In this document: in pieces, positions 43,596-52,740 of the stretch
Layout: each line of letters begins with the position of its first letter
Position numbering within the stretch: the first letter of the stretch is position 1
From: Bacillus_I endophytica_A
GTDB lineage: Bacteria > Bacillota > Bacilli > Bacillales > Bacillaceae_H
Direction: 5' to 3'
NCBI RefSeq assembly: GCF_026790145.1
Contig: NZ_JALAMS010000001.1
Span: forward strand, 496,001-560,000
DNA length: 64,000 nucleotides
The notes under the pieces: generated by a model
The model's database searches: none
What the model saw: the letters and a program-made list of their open reading frames with translations, nothing else
What the model was told of the DNA's origin: nothing
Translations under genes and position numbers: made by a program

Positions 43596-43685
43596 AAATA
43601 CCCTCCTTTTATAAAATAAGCTTCTTTTTATCTTTTTCAATTACTGGAAATTTATGCGGGGGAAGTCATAATATCAGAAGTAAGC

Positions 43686-43729
43686 AAAAAGGAAAGCGTA
43701 TTTATGATGAAAAATACGCTTTCCTTTTT
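43686..43729 (-). terminator. terminator after kimA
   Basis: An 18-base stem (43686-43703 with 43712-43729) containing GGAAAGCGTATTT, T-rich on the minus-strand 3' side. Confidence 0.9.
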
Positions 43730-43732
43730 TAG

Positions 43733-45562
43733 TTATTTCTTAAATTTGAATGGAAGAGTTGTTACAATAACGTTTTTTCGATAAAGCAAATGTGCTTTCA
43801 ACAATAAACTGGACTGATTGTGAAGCATATTGTGCCAGCTTTTGCTTGTAATAAACTGTGGAATGAGGACTGTTACTGCCATATTGCTATCTTTTGATTT
43901 TTCTTGCACAATGTCGATGAACCGCAAGAGCGGACGGACAAGGCTTCTATATTGAGAATAAAACGTAACAAGTCGAATGTCTGGATGTACTCTTTTCCAT
44001 TTTTCTTCAAGTACTTTTTCACTTTCACGATCAAAAGCAATGTGAACAGCAATAATGGTATCTCCGATAAGGTTTGCATAACTTAATGAACGTTCTACAG
44101 CTTTTGTCATTCCTGCGACAGGAATGATCACTACATTTCCTGATAAAGCAAATGTGGTTTGATCGTCATCTGAAATGCGAAGCTGTTCACCAACTGCTTC
44201 ATAATGACGTTTAATACGATGAAAAGTCAGAACCATAACTGGTAAGAAAATGAGTACTGCCCACACTTGAGTGAACTTTGTTGTAAAGAAAATAATGAGT
44301 ACAATAAATGTAATAAGAGCGCCGACTAGGTTAATGATCATTTTTCCTTGCCATCCTTTAGGCTTTTCTTTCAGCCACTTTGCAATCATCCCTGTTTGTG
44401 AAAGTGTAAAAGGGATAAATACACCAACAGCATAGAGCGGAATAAGTTTTTCCGTCTGGCCATTGAAAATAACAATAAGCAAAATAGAAGCAGCACCAAG
44501 AGTCACAATTCCATTTGAATATCCTAATCGGTCTCCACGAATAGTGAACATTCGCGGAATATATTTGTCTGTTGCAAGATTAACAGCTAGAAGAGGAAAG
44601 GCTGAGAATCCTGTATTTGCTGCAAGAATTAGAATCAAGGCTGTCGTTCCCTGAACGAAATAGTATAATCCGTTTCTTCCCAAAACTTCAGCTGCGATTT
44701 GGGAGACAACTGTTTCATTTCCTTTTGGAGAAATGCCATACCAATAGCCTAAAAAAATAATTCCTGAAAAAAGGATTGCCAAAATGATTCCCATTGCGCT
44801 AAGCGTTCTGACTGCGTTTCGAGCAGCAGGATTTTTAAAGTTTGTTACCGCATTTGAGATAGCTTCAACTCCTGTAAGAGCTGAGCATCCTGATGAAAAA
44901 GCTCGTAATAGAAGAAATAAGCTAATTCCAGGAACAGCTGTACCCATTGCTGTATGTGTAACAGGGGGAGTTTGCCCTGTTGTAATGTTCCAAAGACCAA
45001 CTGCAATTAAGATTAAAAGAGCAATTACAAAGAGGTACACAGGATAAGCAAGGACAGACGCCGATTCTGTCACACCTCGTAAATTTAAAAGAGTAATAAC
45101 AATAACGAGTATACAAGCGATAAGTACTTTATAATCGTGAATGGCAGGAAAAGCCGATGTAAGGGCATCTGTTCCAGCTGCAATACTTACTGAAACGGTT
45201 AAAATATAATCAACTAAAAGTGAGCCACCTGCAATAAGGCCAGGATTTTCTCCTAAGTTCTTTTTCGATACAACGTAAGCTCCGCCACCTTCAGGATAAG
45301 AATAAATAATTTGACGGTAAGAAAGAATAAGCGCCATTAGTAAAACAAGGACTCCAATAGCGATTGGAATAGAATACCAGTATGCGATAACCCCAACTGT
45401 TGCAAGAACAATTAAAATCTGTTCAGGACCGTATGCAACAGAAGATAGCGCATCAGACGAGAGAATAGCAAGCGCTTTTAGTTTGCTTAACTTTTGTTCT
45501 CCAAGCTCGTTTGATTTTAAAGGCTTTCCAATTAACCACTTTTTAAGAGCTGAATAGTTCAT
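43733..45562 (-). CDS. kimA: KimA (YdaO) high-affinity potassium importer
   Basis: The 609-residue protein has 12 membrane segments of the APC-superfamily KUP-like type and a C-terminal cytoplasmic domain (about 460-609). The start WLIGKPLKSNELGEQKLSKL, SSDALSSVAYGPEQIL and YPEGGGAYVVSKKNLG are hallmarks of KimA. In B. subtilis KimA imports K+ with protons and is shut down by c-di-AMP at gene and protein levels. The c-di-AMP riboswitch directly upstream fixes the identification. TAGGAGG precedes the ATG. Confidence 0.93.
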   Translation of the reverse strand: MNYSALKKWLIGKPLKSNELGEQKLSKLKALAILSSDALSSVAYGPEQILIVLATVGVIAYWYSIPIAIGVLVLLMALILSYRQIIYSYPEGGGAYVVSKKNLGENPGLIAGGSLLVDYILTVSVSIAAGTDALTSAFPAIHDYKVLIACILVIVITLLNLRGVTESASVLAYPVYLFVIALLILIAVGLWNITTGQTPPVTHTAMGTAVPGISLFLLLRAFSSGCSALTGVEAISNAVTNFKNPAARNAVRTLSAMGIILAILFSGIIFLGYWYGISPKGNETVVSQIAAEVLGRNGLYYFVQGTTALILILAANTGFSAFPLLAVNLATDKYIPRMFTIRGDRLGYSNGIVTLGAASILLIVIFNGQTEKLIPLYAVGVFIPFTLSQTGMIAKWLKEKPKGWQGKMIINLVGALITFIVLIIFFTTKFTQVWAVLIFLPVMVLTFHRIKRHYEAVGEQLRISDDDQTTFALSGNVVIIPVAGMTKAVERSLSYANLIGDTIIAVHIAFDRESEKVLEEKWKRVHPDIRLVTFYSQYRSLVRPLLRFIDIVQEKSKDSNMAVTVLIPQFITSKSWHNMLHNQSSLLLKAHLLYRKNVIVTTLPFKFKK

Positions 45563-45620
45563 TATTTTTCCTCCTAAGATTTTGCCATTTCATGAAGGAA
45601 GTGTTTACTAGGCTTAAAAA

Positions 45621-45818
45621 AGAGCGCAAAAAAGAGCCCTAAGGTTTTCCTTAGCGCTCATATTAAGCAGCATAAAGCAAACCTTCTCTATAAACGCTGA
45701 TGAGGTTAGCTGTCGGATTCGGGCCTTTAGAGTAGCCCTACCTTTTTAAAAGGATTCACCCCTAGTGACAAAGCACAAAAAATTGGGTCCCCCACTCCTT
45801 ACAGATTAAGCGATATAA
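45621..45818 (-). promoter_or_regulatory. ydaO-type c-di-AMP riboswitch
   Basis: The minus-strand leader contains the class signature in order: CGCTTAATCTG, GGGGGACCCAAT, AGGGGTGAATCC, AAAGGTAGGG, GGCCCGAATCCGACAGCTAA and the AGAGAAGG helix. It ends in a terminator with stem GAGCGCTAAGG/CCTTAGGGCTC (45659-45634) and six T. Ligand binding should prevent kimA transcription. Confidence 0.95.
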
Positions 45819-45854
45819 GGTGAAATGGAATTTCAATATGATGTTTTCATAGGT

Positions 45855-45883
45855 AATATACTGCTAAAAATTTAATTTGTAAA
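45855..45883 (-). promoter_or_regulatory. SigA promoter of kimA
   Basis: On the minus strand TTTACA, 17 bases, TATATT; about 40 bases before the riboswitch. Confidence 0.7.
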
Positions 45884-46018
45884 GAGAAAAATTTTTAGCT
45901 TTTTTTCAAAAGAAAAAGGTCATTCGCCTCTTTAAATGTCTTTGCTTATTTTTTAAAATGATAATTTAGAAATTTTTAACAAACCCTCGATTTTAAAAGA
46001 AAATGGGTATATTATAGC

Positions 46019-46047
46019 TTGTTTTATACCCGTATAGGGTATATTGT
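46019..46047 (+). promoter_or_regulatory. promoter with CsoR-type operator in its spacer
   Basis: TTGTTT at 46019-46024, a 17-base spacer and TATTGT at 46042-46047. The spacer is filled by TATACCC-GTATA-GGGTATA (46025-46043), the operator form of the CsoR/FrmR repressor family (B. subtilis CsoR copper operator ATACCC-N5-GGGTAT). Occupation would block polymerase. Confidence 0.7.
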
Positions 46048-46076
46048 GGAAGAGAATAAAGAGAGGAGTGGTGATG

Positions 46077-46634
46077 ATGTATAAAAAGCTTGGTTTGATA
46101 GGATTAGCAGCTAGTATAAGTCTTAGCGGGTGTAGTGAGAAAAGTGATTCAAAGGCTACAGAAGAGACAACAATGCAGGATGAACATCAGCATAAAGAAG
46201 AGCACAGCGGAACCGAGAAAGTCCCTGAAGATTTACAAAAGGAAAAACACCCTCATTTTAAAATTGGAAGTGAAGCTATTATTACATCAGGTCATATGGA
46301 AGGAATGAAAGGAGCACAAGCAACAATTGAAGGGGCCTATAACACAGTAGCTTATGTTGTCTCATATAAGCCAACAACAGGAGGGAAGACGGTCAAAAAC
46401 CATAAATGGGTGATTCAAGAAGAGATAAAAAATGCAGGAAACGAAACGATGGAAAAAGGAGATAAAGTTATTCTTGAAGCAAAACATATGAAAGGGATGA
46501 AGGGAGCAGAGGCAACGATTGTGTCCGCTAAGGAAACGACAGTTTATACGGTAAGCTATACATCAAAAATATCAGGAAAAGAAGTGAAAAATCACAAATG
46601 GGTAACAGAAGATGAGCTAGAAGAAATAAAATAA
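46077..46634 (+). CDS. YdhK-like DUF1541 lipoprotein
   Basis: The 185-residue protein has a lipoprotein signal (LSGC, acylated Cys20), a His/Glu-rich linker (DEHQHKEEHSG, KHPHFK) and two tandem DUF1541 repeats (about 60-117 and 124-181), each with the HMxGMKGAxATI and NHKW segments. DUF1541 proteins often accompany copper resistance genes; His and Met residues could bind metal. The CsoR-type operator upstream supports metal control. AGGAG precedes ATG 46077 by eight bases; ATG 46074 is an alternative. Confidence 0.82.
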   Translation: MYKKLGLIGLAASISLSGCSEKSDSKATEETTMQDEHQHKEEHSGTEKVPEDLQKEKHPHFKIGSEAIITSGHMEGMKGAQATIEGAYNTVAYVVSYKPTTGGKTVKNHKWVIQEEIKNAGNETMEKGDKVILEAKHMKGMKGAEATIVSAKETTVYTVSYTSKISGKEVKNHKWVTEDELEEIK

Positions 46635-46736
46635 GAGAATAAATTAAAAACTAGTCAATAAGTAGAGATTTGCTATATAATGAAACAAAAAATAGTTCTT
46701 TTTAACTGTTGAGAGGAAACGGATCGTGGAAGAATT

Positions 46737-48282
46737 ATGAATATATATTACTGGTGTAGCAGCTGCAGGTTTATTAAGCTTTTTTCTTTGTTGTTATTCT
46801 TATTTTAAAATAAAAGATGCACCTGATGCTACTTCCTATACACTTGTGACGCTTTTGTCCATCTTTTTCACTTTTTCTTACGTTTTTGAACTTAAAAGCA
46901 CTTCATTGGTGCAAATAAAGTTTTGGGTAGGGATGGAATATTTAGCATTGCCTTTTATTCCTCCCTTTATTTTACTCATGTGTTTTGAATACATAGGCAA
47001 GAAGATTAGCGTGTGGCTTCGTTATATTTTATTAGCTATTCCACTCATCGCACGAATGATCTCCACCATCTTTACTATACGACTGTTTCTTTAAGAGCGG
47101 ATGCGCCATTTCCAGTTGCAAACCTAGAACACGGACCTTTTTTTATCTTCATTCATTTTTATGTTTGCGTGTATTGTAACAGGAGCAATTGTGCTGCTGA
47201 TAGAAATAAAAAAAGCACAACTTCGTTTCAAAATACAGCTTCTTCTTATGTCTTTTGGCTTGCTTGTCCCCATGATAGCAAATTATTGTTATTTGAATGG
47301 AATTAGCTCCTATGGGATCGACCTTGGACCAATCTCAATGAGTATTTCGTTTCTTTTCCACGGTATAGCTCTTTTTATGTTTGAAATGTTTAATGTTGCG
47401 CCAATTGCGAGAGATCGTGTTTTTGAGAGTTTGCAAGAAGGCGTTATTGTGTTAAATCAACAGACTCATATTGTCGATTACAATCAAAAGATGACGTCTA
47501 TTATACCCGCTCTTAGCAAATGCTCTATTGGAACGAGTGTCCTACAAATTGTGAGAGATAACGTGGACCTTTTTTGCATTATGGAAGAAAGAAAAGACTG
47601 TGACTATAAAATGATACAAGAAAATAAAGAAGAATATTTTCACGTTCGATTTTCTCCTATTCAAAATCAGCAAGGGTTTCAAGTTGGATTTATTGTAACG
47701 TTCAGTAACATCACAGAACGAGTGATTCTTCAAGAGAAACTTCAACATCTTGCAAGCATTGATGGATTAACAGGAGTTTTAAATCGTACGTTTTTTATGC
47801 AGAAAGCAAAAGCACAGTTTCTAAAGTTTCAGCAATATGGTGGGCAAGCCTGTATTATCATGTTTGATGTGGACCGGTTTAAGAGTGTGAATGACACATT
47901 TGGTCATGAAGCAGGTGATGCTGTATTAACGGGTATTTCTAAATTTGCAAAAGATCCTTTAATAAATAGGGGGTTTATAGGAAGATATGGAGGGGAAGAA
48001 TTTATTATTTATATTCCTGATGTTTCCCTTGTTGAAGCGTATGAATGGGGGGAGCAAGTTCATCAAAAAATAGAGCAAAAAACTGTTATTGTCCAAGGAG
48101 CAAAAATCAATGTTACATCAAGCTTTGGCATTTCCTGCTTTGATGACACGTACCATTCCTCATCTTCAACGTTGAAAGATGTGATTCGAGAAGCAGATGA
48201 GGCTTTGTTTGAGGCAAAAAGAAATGGAAGAAATCGTGTTCATTTTGTAATGCATTCTAGTTCATATAAAAAATTAACGTAA
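46737..48282 (+). pseudogene. 7TM-PAS-GGDEF diguanylate cyclase gene with frame breaks
   Basis: The C-terminal part (47161-48282, 373 residues) is intact: three or four membrane segments, a PAS-like domain (about 86-200) and a GGDEF domain with DVDRFKSVNDTFGHEAGD and an active-type RYGGEEF. The N-terminal membrane part is broken three times. ATG 46737 is out of frame with the reading frame that begins two codons later at an AT-dinucleotide run; near 47050 the reading must shift frame to keep DLHHLYYTTVSLR; and at the seven-T run 47138-47144 it must shift back. In the unshifted frame TAA at 47092 ends translation. It may be a decayed or phase-variable gene, or contain sequencing indels; the part from ATG 47161 could still be made. 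Confidence 0.75.
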
Positions 48283-48283
48283 A

Positions 48284-48311
48284 AAGGCGCAAAAACAGCG
48301 TCTTTTTTTTA
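48284..48311 (+). terminator. weak terminator after the GGDEF gene
   Basis: GGCGC and GCGTC arms are imperfect around AAAAACA, followed by eight T. The next 225 bases hold no recognised feature. Confidence 0.45.
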
Positions 48312-48537
48312 TTGTATAGGTGACGTTAAATTTCTAGCTTCTTTATGTAGTATAGTTAGAAATCCTCTTCCTCTCATTGATAAACTGTTTGTTCTACAAT
48401 TCATAAGGGTACGTAAAAATGTGGAGAAGGTTTGTAAAGATTTTTTTATAATGACCGCATTTCTATAGACTTTTACGAAAAAATCCTATATCCTAGTCAT
48501 TTGTATGAAAATATAGAGTGAAAGGAGAGAGAAGAAT

Positions 48538-49725
48538 ATGAGCAGATTCTCTGCTTCTCGAAATATTATTTTAACTGTATTTATGATTTCAACATTCGCT
48601 ATTGGAATGACTGAATATGTTGTAACAGGTCTTTTAACTCAATTTGCTGAGGATTTACATGTGAATGTTTCTACAACTGGACTTCTTTTAAGTGTTTATG
48701 CAATAAGCGTTGCAATATTCGGTCCTCTCTTGCGAATTGCAACAATCAGATTACCATCAAAGCCTCTTCTTCTTGGTTTAATGGGCTTGTTTATTATAAG
48801 TAATATTATCGCAGCTACGGCACCAAACTTTCAGGTGCTTGTCTTATCTCGTTTGTTATCTGCTGTTATGCATGCTCCTTTCTTTGGTTTATGTATGAGC
48901 ATTGCTTTTACGCTTTCAACACCCGAGAAAGGAACCCGTGCAATTGCCGCTGTACAAGGTGGACTAACAATTGCTATTATGTTGGGCGTTCCATTTGGAT
49001 CTTATCTTGGCGGGATTTTTGACTGGCGCTATGTGTTTTGGTTTGTAGCATTGTTAGGCTTTATTTCGCTTATTGGTCTTATCCTTGTTGTTCCAAATCA
49101 AAAGGTTGGTGTTGCCCCTAATTTACGTTCAGAGCTGAAAATATTTAAAAATCGGAATGTATTACTTGTGCTTGCTATTATTGTTTTCGGTTTTTCAGGT
49201 GTTTTTACAGCCTATACATTTACAGAACCAATGCTTACGCAAATTGCGGGTTTTAATGTAACGAATATTACAATTGGTCTTTTTGTTTTTGGAGTTGGTG
49301 CTGTTATTGGCACTTTTGCATCTGGCAAAATCCCTCCACATCTTTTAACAGAAAGACTAATGATGGTTCTTATTGGATTAGCAGCCGTTCTTGCTTTGTT
49401 TACTTTCCTTATTCCATTTAAATTTGTAGCCTTTGTCATGTGCTTTTTATTTGGGGCTGGAACCTTTGGTACAACGCCAATTTTAAATGCTAAGATTATT
49501 TTAGCTGGAAAGGAAGCTCCATCACTTTCAGGGACGATTGCCGCTTCTATTTTTAATTTAGCTAATTCAATTGGTGCAACTCTAAGCACAGTCTTTTTAA
49601 ATGTTGGAGCAAGTTTTACCCTTATTACGTTAATTGCCTCAGGAATGATTTTATTTGGCTTGGTTTTAACCTTTGTGACCCACAAAGTTGAAGACAAATC
49701 TCTTTTTGCTCCTCAAAACAGCTAA
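48538..49725 (+). CDS. MFS transporter, DHA1 AraJ/YdhP-like
   Basis: The 395-residue permease has 12 membrane segments. IGMTEYVVTGLLTQFAEDLHV, LSVYAISVAIFGPLL and the LSRLLSAVMHAPFFG region fit the drug/sugar efflux DHA1 group (AraJ, YdhP-type). Substrate unknown; export of sugars, purines or drugs is possible. AAAGGAGAG lies before the ATG, and the gene has its own terminator; it is not obviously in an operon. Confidence 0.82.
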   Translation: MSRFSASRNIILTVFMISTFAIGMTEYVVTGLLTQFAEDLHVNVSTTGLLLSVYAISVAIFGPLLRIATIRLPSKPLLLGLMGLFIISNIIAATAPNFQVLVLSRLLSAVMHAPFFGLCMSIAFTLSTPEKGTRAIAAVQGGLTIAIMLGVPFGSYLGGIFDWRYVFWFVALLGFISLIGLILVVPNQKVGVAPNLRSELKIFKNRNVLLVLAIIVFGFSGVFTAYTFTEPMLTQIAGFNVTNITIGLFVFGVGAVIGTFASGKIPPHLLTERLMMVLIGLAAVLALFTFLIPFKFVAFVMCFLFGAGTFGTTPILNAKIILAGKEAPSLSGTIAASIFNLANSIGATLSTVFLNVGASFTLITLIASGMILFGLVLTFVTHKVEDKSLFAPQNS

Positions 49726-49752
49726 ACTATTAACAGTTTAGCTGTTTTTTTA
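49715..49752 (+). terminator. terminator after the MFS gene
   Basis: AAAACAGCTAAACT at 49715-49728 pairs with AGTTTAGCTGTTTT at 49735-49748, then T; the left arm includes the stop codon. Confidence 0.9.
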
Positions 49753-49819
49753 TAGGCCAAAATGCTCTGGTTTTTTTATACAATAATACCTATTTTAAAA
49801 TTAAGAAGGTGAACACAAA

Positions 49820-51205
49820 ATGACATCAGATGATAAAACTTCAAACCGGGATGAACGTCCCACAGCAAAAACTTCATCTTCCTCCTTTTATAAGACAATT
49901 TGGAGATGGCACTTTTATGCGGGGTTAATTTTTACTCCTTTTCTGCTTATATTAGCAATAACAGGAGGAATTTATTTATTCAAACCTCAGATTGAGAACT
50001 TTTTGTATCAAGATTTATATGAAGTAGAAAATGAAGAGGGGAGCGTCTTGCCTTCAAAACAAATTGAAGCTGTAACATCGAAATATATAGATGCTCATGT
50101 ATATAAATATCGTCCAAGTGATTCACCTACTCGTTCATCAGAAGTAGGCGTTCATAGAGGAGATGGAACGTATACTATTTTTGTGAATCCACACAATGGA
50201 GAAATTATTGGACAATTAAATGATAAAGACCGTCTTATGGATAATATCGAAAAATTTCATGGAGAGCTTATGGTAGGTACGATAGGAGATCGCATTGTTG
50301 AACTCGCTGCATGCTGGGGGCTTGTTCTCGTTGTAACAGGTATTTACTTATGGTGGCCACGTAGAAAAACAAAGTTTTGGGGCGTTGTACTGCCGCGTTT
50401 TTCGAAGGGGAAGAAAGTTCTTACGAGAGATTTACATGCAGTACCTGCCTTTTGGATTTCAGCAGGCTTACTGTTTCTTATTTTTACAGGTCTTCCATGG
50501 TCTGGTTTGTGGGGGAATACGTTTCAGCAGATTACAACAAATGCAGGACTTGGATATCCACCTTCTGTTTGGGTTGGTGACGCACCGAAGTCTGATGTAC
50601 AAACAAAAGAAATTGCAGATGTGCCTTGGGCAGCTGAGACAATGAAGGTTCCTCTTTCAACATCAAAAGACCTTTTGCCACTTTCAATTGATGATGTAGT
50701 AAAAGTAGCTGATGAGCAAAATGTTACAAAAGGATACAACGTCATATTTCCGCAAACAGGTGATGGAGTATATACGCTTTCACTATTTCCACCTAAAGCA
50801 CAGGATGAAGTGACAATGCATATTGATCAATACACAGGAGCAGTACTTGCTGATTATCGATATGATAGCTATAAACCGTTAGGCAAAATGATTGCTTTTG
50901 GTATCACAATTCATAAAGGAACACAGTTTGGTCTTATGAATCAGCTTATAGGGCTTCTTGTTTGTTTAGGAATTGCAGGCGTTGTATTAAGCGGCTTTTA
51001 TCTTTGGTTGAAACGTAAGCCAAAAAGCAAGCTCGGGGCTCCAAAAGCAGCTGAAAATCCAAAACAAATGAAAATTTTATCTTTTATCATTATTATAATG
51101 GGAATTTTGTTTCCGCTTGTGGGCATTTCAATTATTGTTGTACTTCTATTTGATTTCTTCGTGGTCAAGAGAGTACCACAATTAAAAAGATTTCTAAACG
51201 CTTAG
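49820..51205 (+). CDS. PepSY-associated transmembrane protein
   Basis: The 461-residue protein has the PepSY_TM plan: membrane segments near 33-53, 152-175, 205-230, 370-395 and 415-440, with two external PepSY-like stretches (about 60-135 and 285-350). WRWHFYAGLIFTPFLLILAITGGIYLF, the FHGELMVG histidine, LHAVPAFW and TIHKGTQFGL give the conserved histidines that in relatives bind haem or belong to iron-siderophore reductases. Role here not established. AAGGTG precedes the ATG. A FixH-like lipoprotein gene follows. Confidence 0.82.
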   Translation: MTSDDKTSNRDERPTAKTSSSSFYKTIWRWHFYAGLIFTPFLLILAITGGIYLFKPQIENFLYQDLYEVENEEGSVLPSKQIEAVTSKYIDAHVYKYRPSDSPTRSSEVGVHRGDGTYTIFVNPHNGEIIGQLNDKDRLMDNIEKFHGELMVGTIGDRIVELAACWGLVLVVTGIYLWWPRRKTKFWGVVLPRFSKGKKVLTRDLHAVPAFWISAGLLFLIFTGLPWSGLWGNTFQQITTNAGLGYPPSVWVGDAPKSDVQTKEIADVPWAAETMKVPLSTSKDLLPLSIDDVVKVADEQNVTKGYNVIFPQTGDGVYTLSLFPPKAQDEVTMHIDQYTGAVLADYRYDSYKPLGKMIAFGITIHKGTQFGLMNQLIGLLVCLGIAGVVLSGFYLWLKRKPKSKLGAPKAAENPKQMKILSFIIIIMGILFPLVGISIIVVLLFDFFVVKRVPQLKRFLNA

Positions 51206-51240
51206 GGAGACAAAAGATAAGAGATTCAGAGGTGTAAATG

Positions 51241-51708
51241 ATGAAAAAAATTTTTTATCTCTTTTCGAGCTTTGTTATTATACTTTTGCTCTCAGCTTGT
51301 AGTGTTGATTCTGATGCGGCTAAATTGTATCGACAGTCAGAAAAGCTGAAAGCAGTTATTATGATTCCTAAAACTATGAATTCGAATGAGGAAGTAGGCT
51401 TGAAAGTAGAAGTAACAAAGGAAGATAAGAAAGTCGAAGAGCTAGAGAAAATGAATGTTGAAATATGGAAAAAGGGAAAGGAAGAGAATAAAAAAGTGAT
51501 AGAAGGACAAAGAATAGCGAAAGGAACATATGAAGTAGTAAACACATTTAGTGAAGATGGAATCTACTACGTTAAAGCAGATGTTCGAACAAAGAACCTT
51601 CACATTATGCCAACAAAACAGATGATTGTTGGAGAGCTTTCAGAAGAGGACGCAAAATCATTAGAACCAGAAAAAGAGAAAGAAAGTAATCACCATTCAC
51701 ACCATTAA
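51241..51708 (+). CDS. YtkA/FixH-like lipoprotein
   Basis: The 155-residue protein has a lipoprotein signal ending LLSAC, then one beta-sandwich domain (about 35-125) with GLKVEVTKEDKKVEELEKMNVEIW and FSEDGIYYVKADV, the pattern of the YtkA-like/FixH domain, and a C-terminal HHSHH tail that could bind metal. It follows the PepSY-TM gene by 35 bases, likely one operon. ATG 51241 is six bases after AGGTG; ATG 51238 is too close. Confidence 0.72.
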   Translation: MKKIFYLFSSFVIILLLSACSVDSDAAKLYRQSEKLKAVIMIPKTMNSNEEVGLKVEVTKEDKKVEELEKMNVEIWKKGKEENKKVIEGQRIAKGTYEVVNTFSEDGIYYVKADVRTKNLHIMPTKQMIVGELSEEDAKSLEPEKEKESNHHSHH

Positions 51709-51719
51709 CAAATAGACAA

Positions 51720-51753
51720 AAAAGCTTTTCCTTTTAGAGGAAGAGCTTTTTTT
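51720..51753 (+). terminator. terminator after the YtkA-like gene
   Basis: AAAAGCTTTTCC at 51720-51731 pairs with GGAAGAGCTTTT at 51739-51750 (one mismatch), then T. Confidence 0.75.
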
Positions 51754-51780
51754 ATGATTGATAACTTATTGGTACAGTTT

Positions 51781-52677
51781 TTATATATCTTTAAAGTCTT
51801 TTGAAGATGTAAGATTGGAAAAAAACTCAATTAAGAAAGTTTGGAAGGACAACGAAACGTTAGAATGCTGCTTTTCCTTCGGAAACGAAAGGTAAATGTT
51901 TCGTTCTGAAAAAGCCTCTTCTATTGGTAATAACACGACGCTTGAATTCAATACTTTATGCCATGTAATAGACGGAATAAACGAGACGCCAAGCCCTGCG
52001 TTAATAAGATCTCTTACTGTTGACGGGTTGTCGCTTTCATAAGAGATGGTAGGCGAAAAGCCAGCGAGTTCACAAATGGACTGAGCTGTTTTGCGTAAAT
52101 TTTTATTTTCATTTAGTAAAATAAAGCGCTCATTTTTTATATCCTTTAGGGAGACCGTCTCTTTTTGAGCAAGGTGATGACTTTTGGGTACGCCTAACAT
52201 AATTCGTTCTGTAAACAGACGAGTACTTTCTACATTTTTTAGATTGATAAGAGAAGACGAAAGACAAATATCAAATGAGTCCGGTACTTCCCTACCATCA
52301 ATATTTTGGCTAATATGAAATTCCACTTTAGGGTGAATTTCACTAAACTTTTGAAGAAGTTCAGGAAGAATAGGAGAACCAACAAGTATAGAGAAACGTA
52401 ATGTTCCAAAGACATGTGGCTGTAACCCTTGCAGCGCTTTTTTTCCCTGTTCTAAAGAATAAAGGGCTTTTTCCACATGTTCTAAGTACACTCTTCCAGC
52501 CGTACTTAACTTAATGCTTTTTCCTTTACGCAAAAAAAGATCAACACCAAGTTCTTTTTCGAGCGTGCGAATCGTTTTGCTTAAGGAAGGCTGTGAAATA
52601 TATAAAGACTTTGCTGCTTTTGTCATATGTTCATATTTAGCTACTGTTTGAAAATAGCGAAGCTGTAATAAATCCAT
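51781..52677 (-). CDS. mdcR: LysR-type regulator of malonate decarboxylase (MdcR)
   Basis: The 298-residue LysR-type protein has the N-terminal winged helix (MDLLQLRYFQTVAKYEHMTKAAKSLYISQPSLSKTIRTLE type, about 1-60) and a periplasmic-binding-like effector domain (about 90-290). It is divergent from the mdc operon, with a perfect LTTR palindrome between them, so control of mdc by malonate or a derivative is inferred. AAGGAGA precedes the ATG. The symbol is by context only. Confidence 0.82.
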   Translation of the reverse strand: MDLLQLRYFQTVAKYEHMTKAAKSLYISQPSLSKTIRTLEKELGVDLFLRKGKSIKLSTAGRVYLEHVEKALYSLEQGKKALQGLQPHVFGTLRFSILVGSPILPELLQKFSEIHPKVEFHISQNIDGREVPDSFDICLSSSLINLKNVESTRLFTERIMLGVPKSHHLAQKETVSLKDIKNERFILLNENKNLRKTAQSICELAGFSPTISYESDNPSTVRDLINAGLGVSFIPSITWHKVLNSSVVLLPIEEAFSERNIYLSFPKEKQHSNVSLSFQTFLIEFFSNLTSSKDFKDI

Positions 52678-52700
52678 GAAAAGGCTTCTCCTTTCTTACT

Positions 52701-52718
52701 TATAACCCCAGAGTTATA
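52701..52718. promoter_or_regulatory. LysR-type binding box
   Basis: TATAAC-CCCAGA-GTTATA is a perfect six-base dyad containing the T-N11-A core. Its centre is about 66 bases before the predicted mdc start point and 32 bases before the mdcR ATG, the usual position of an autoregulatory and activating LTTR site. Confidence 0.7.
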
Positions 52719-52740
52719 TCTATTATAAACGAATCCATAT

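Noticed and set aside
47013..47306. 97-codon plus-strand frame in the GGDEF region as a separate gene
   Set aside because: Its first part continues the membrane-sensor sequence (HHLYYTTVSLR) and its later part is out-of-frame noise; it is explained by indels in one gene.
49212..49697. 161-codon minus-strand frame in the MFS gene
   Set aside because: Antisense shadow of membrane-segment codons; composition Ile/Lys/Pro-rich without motif.
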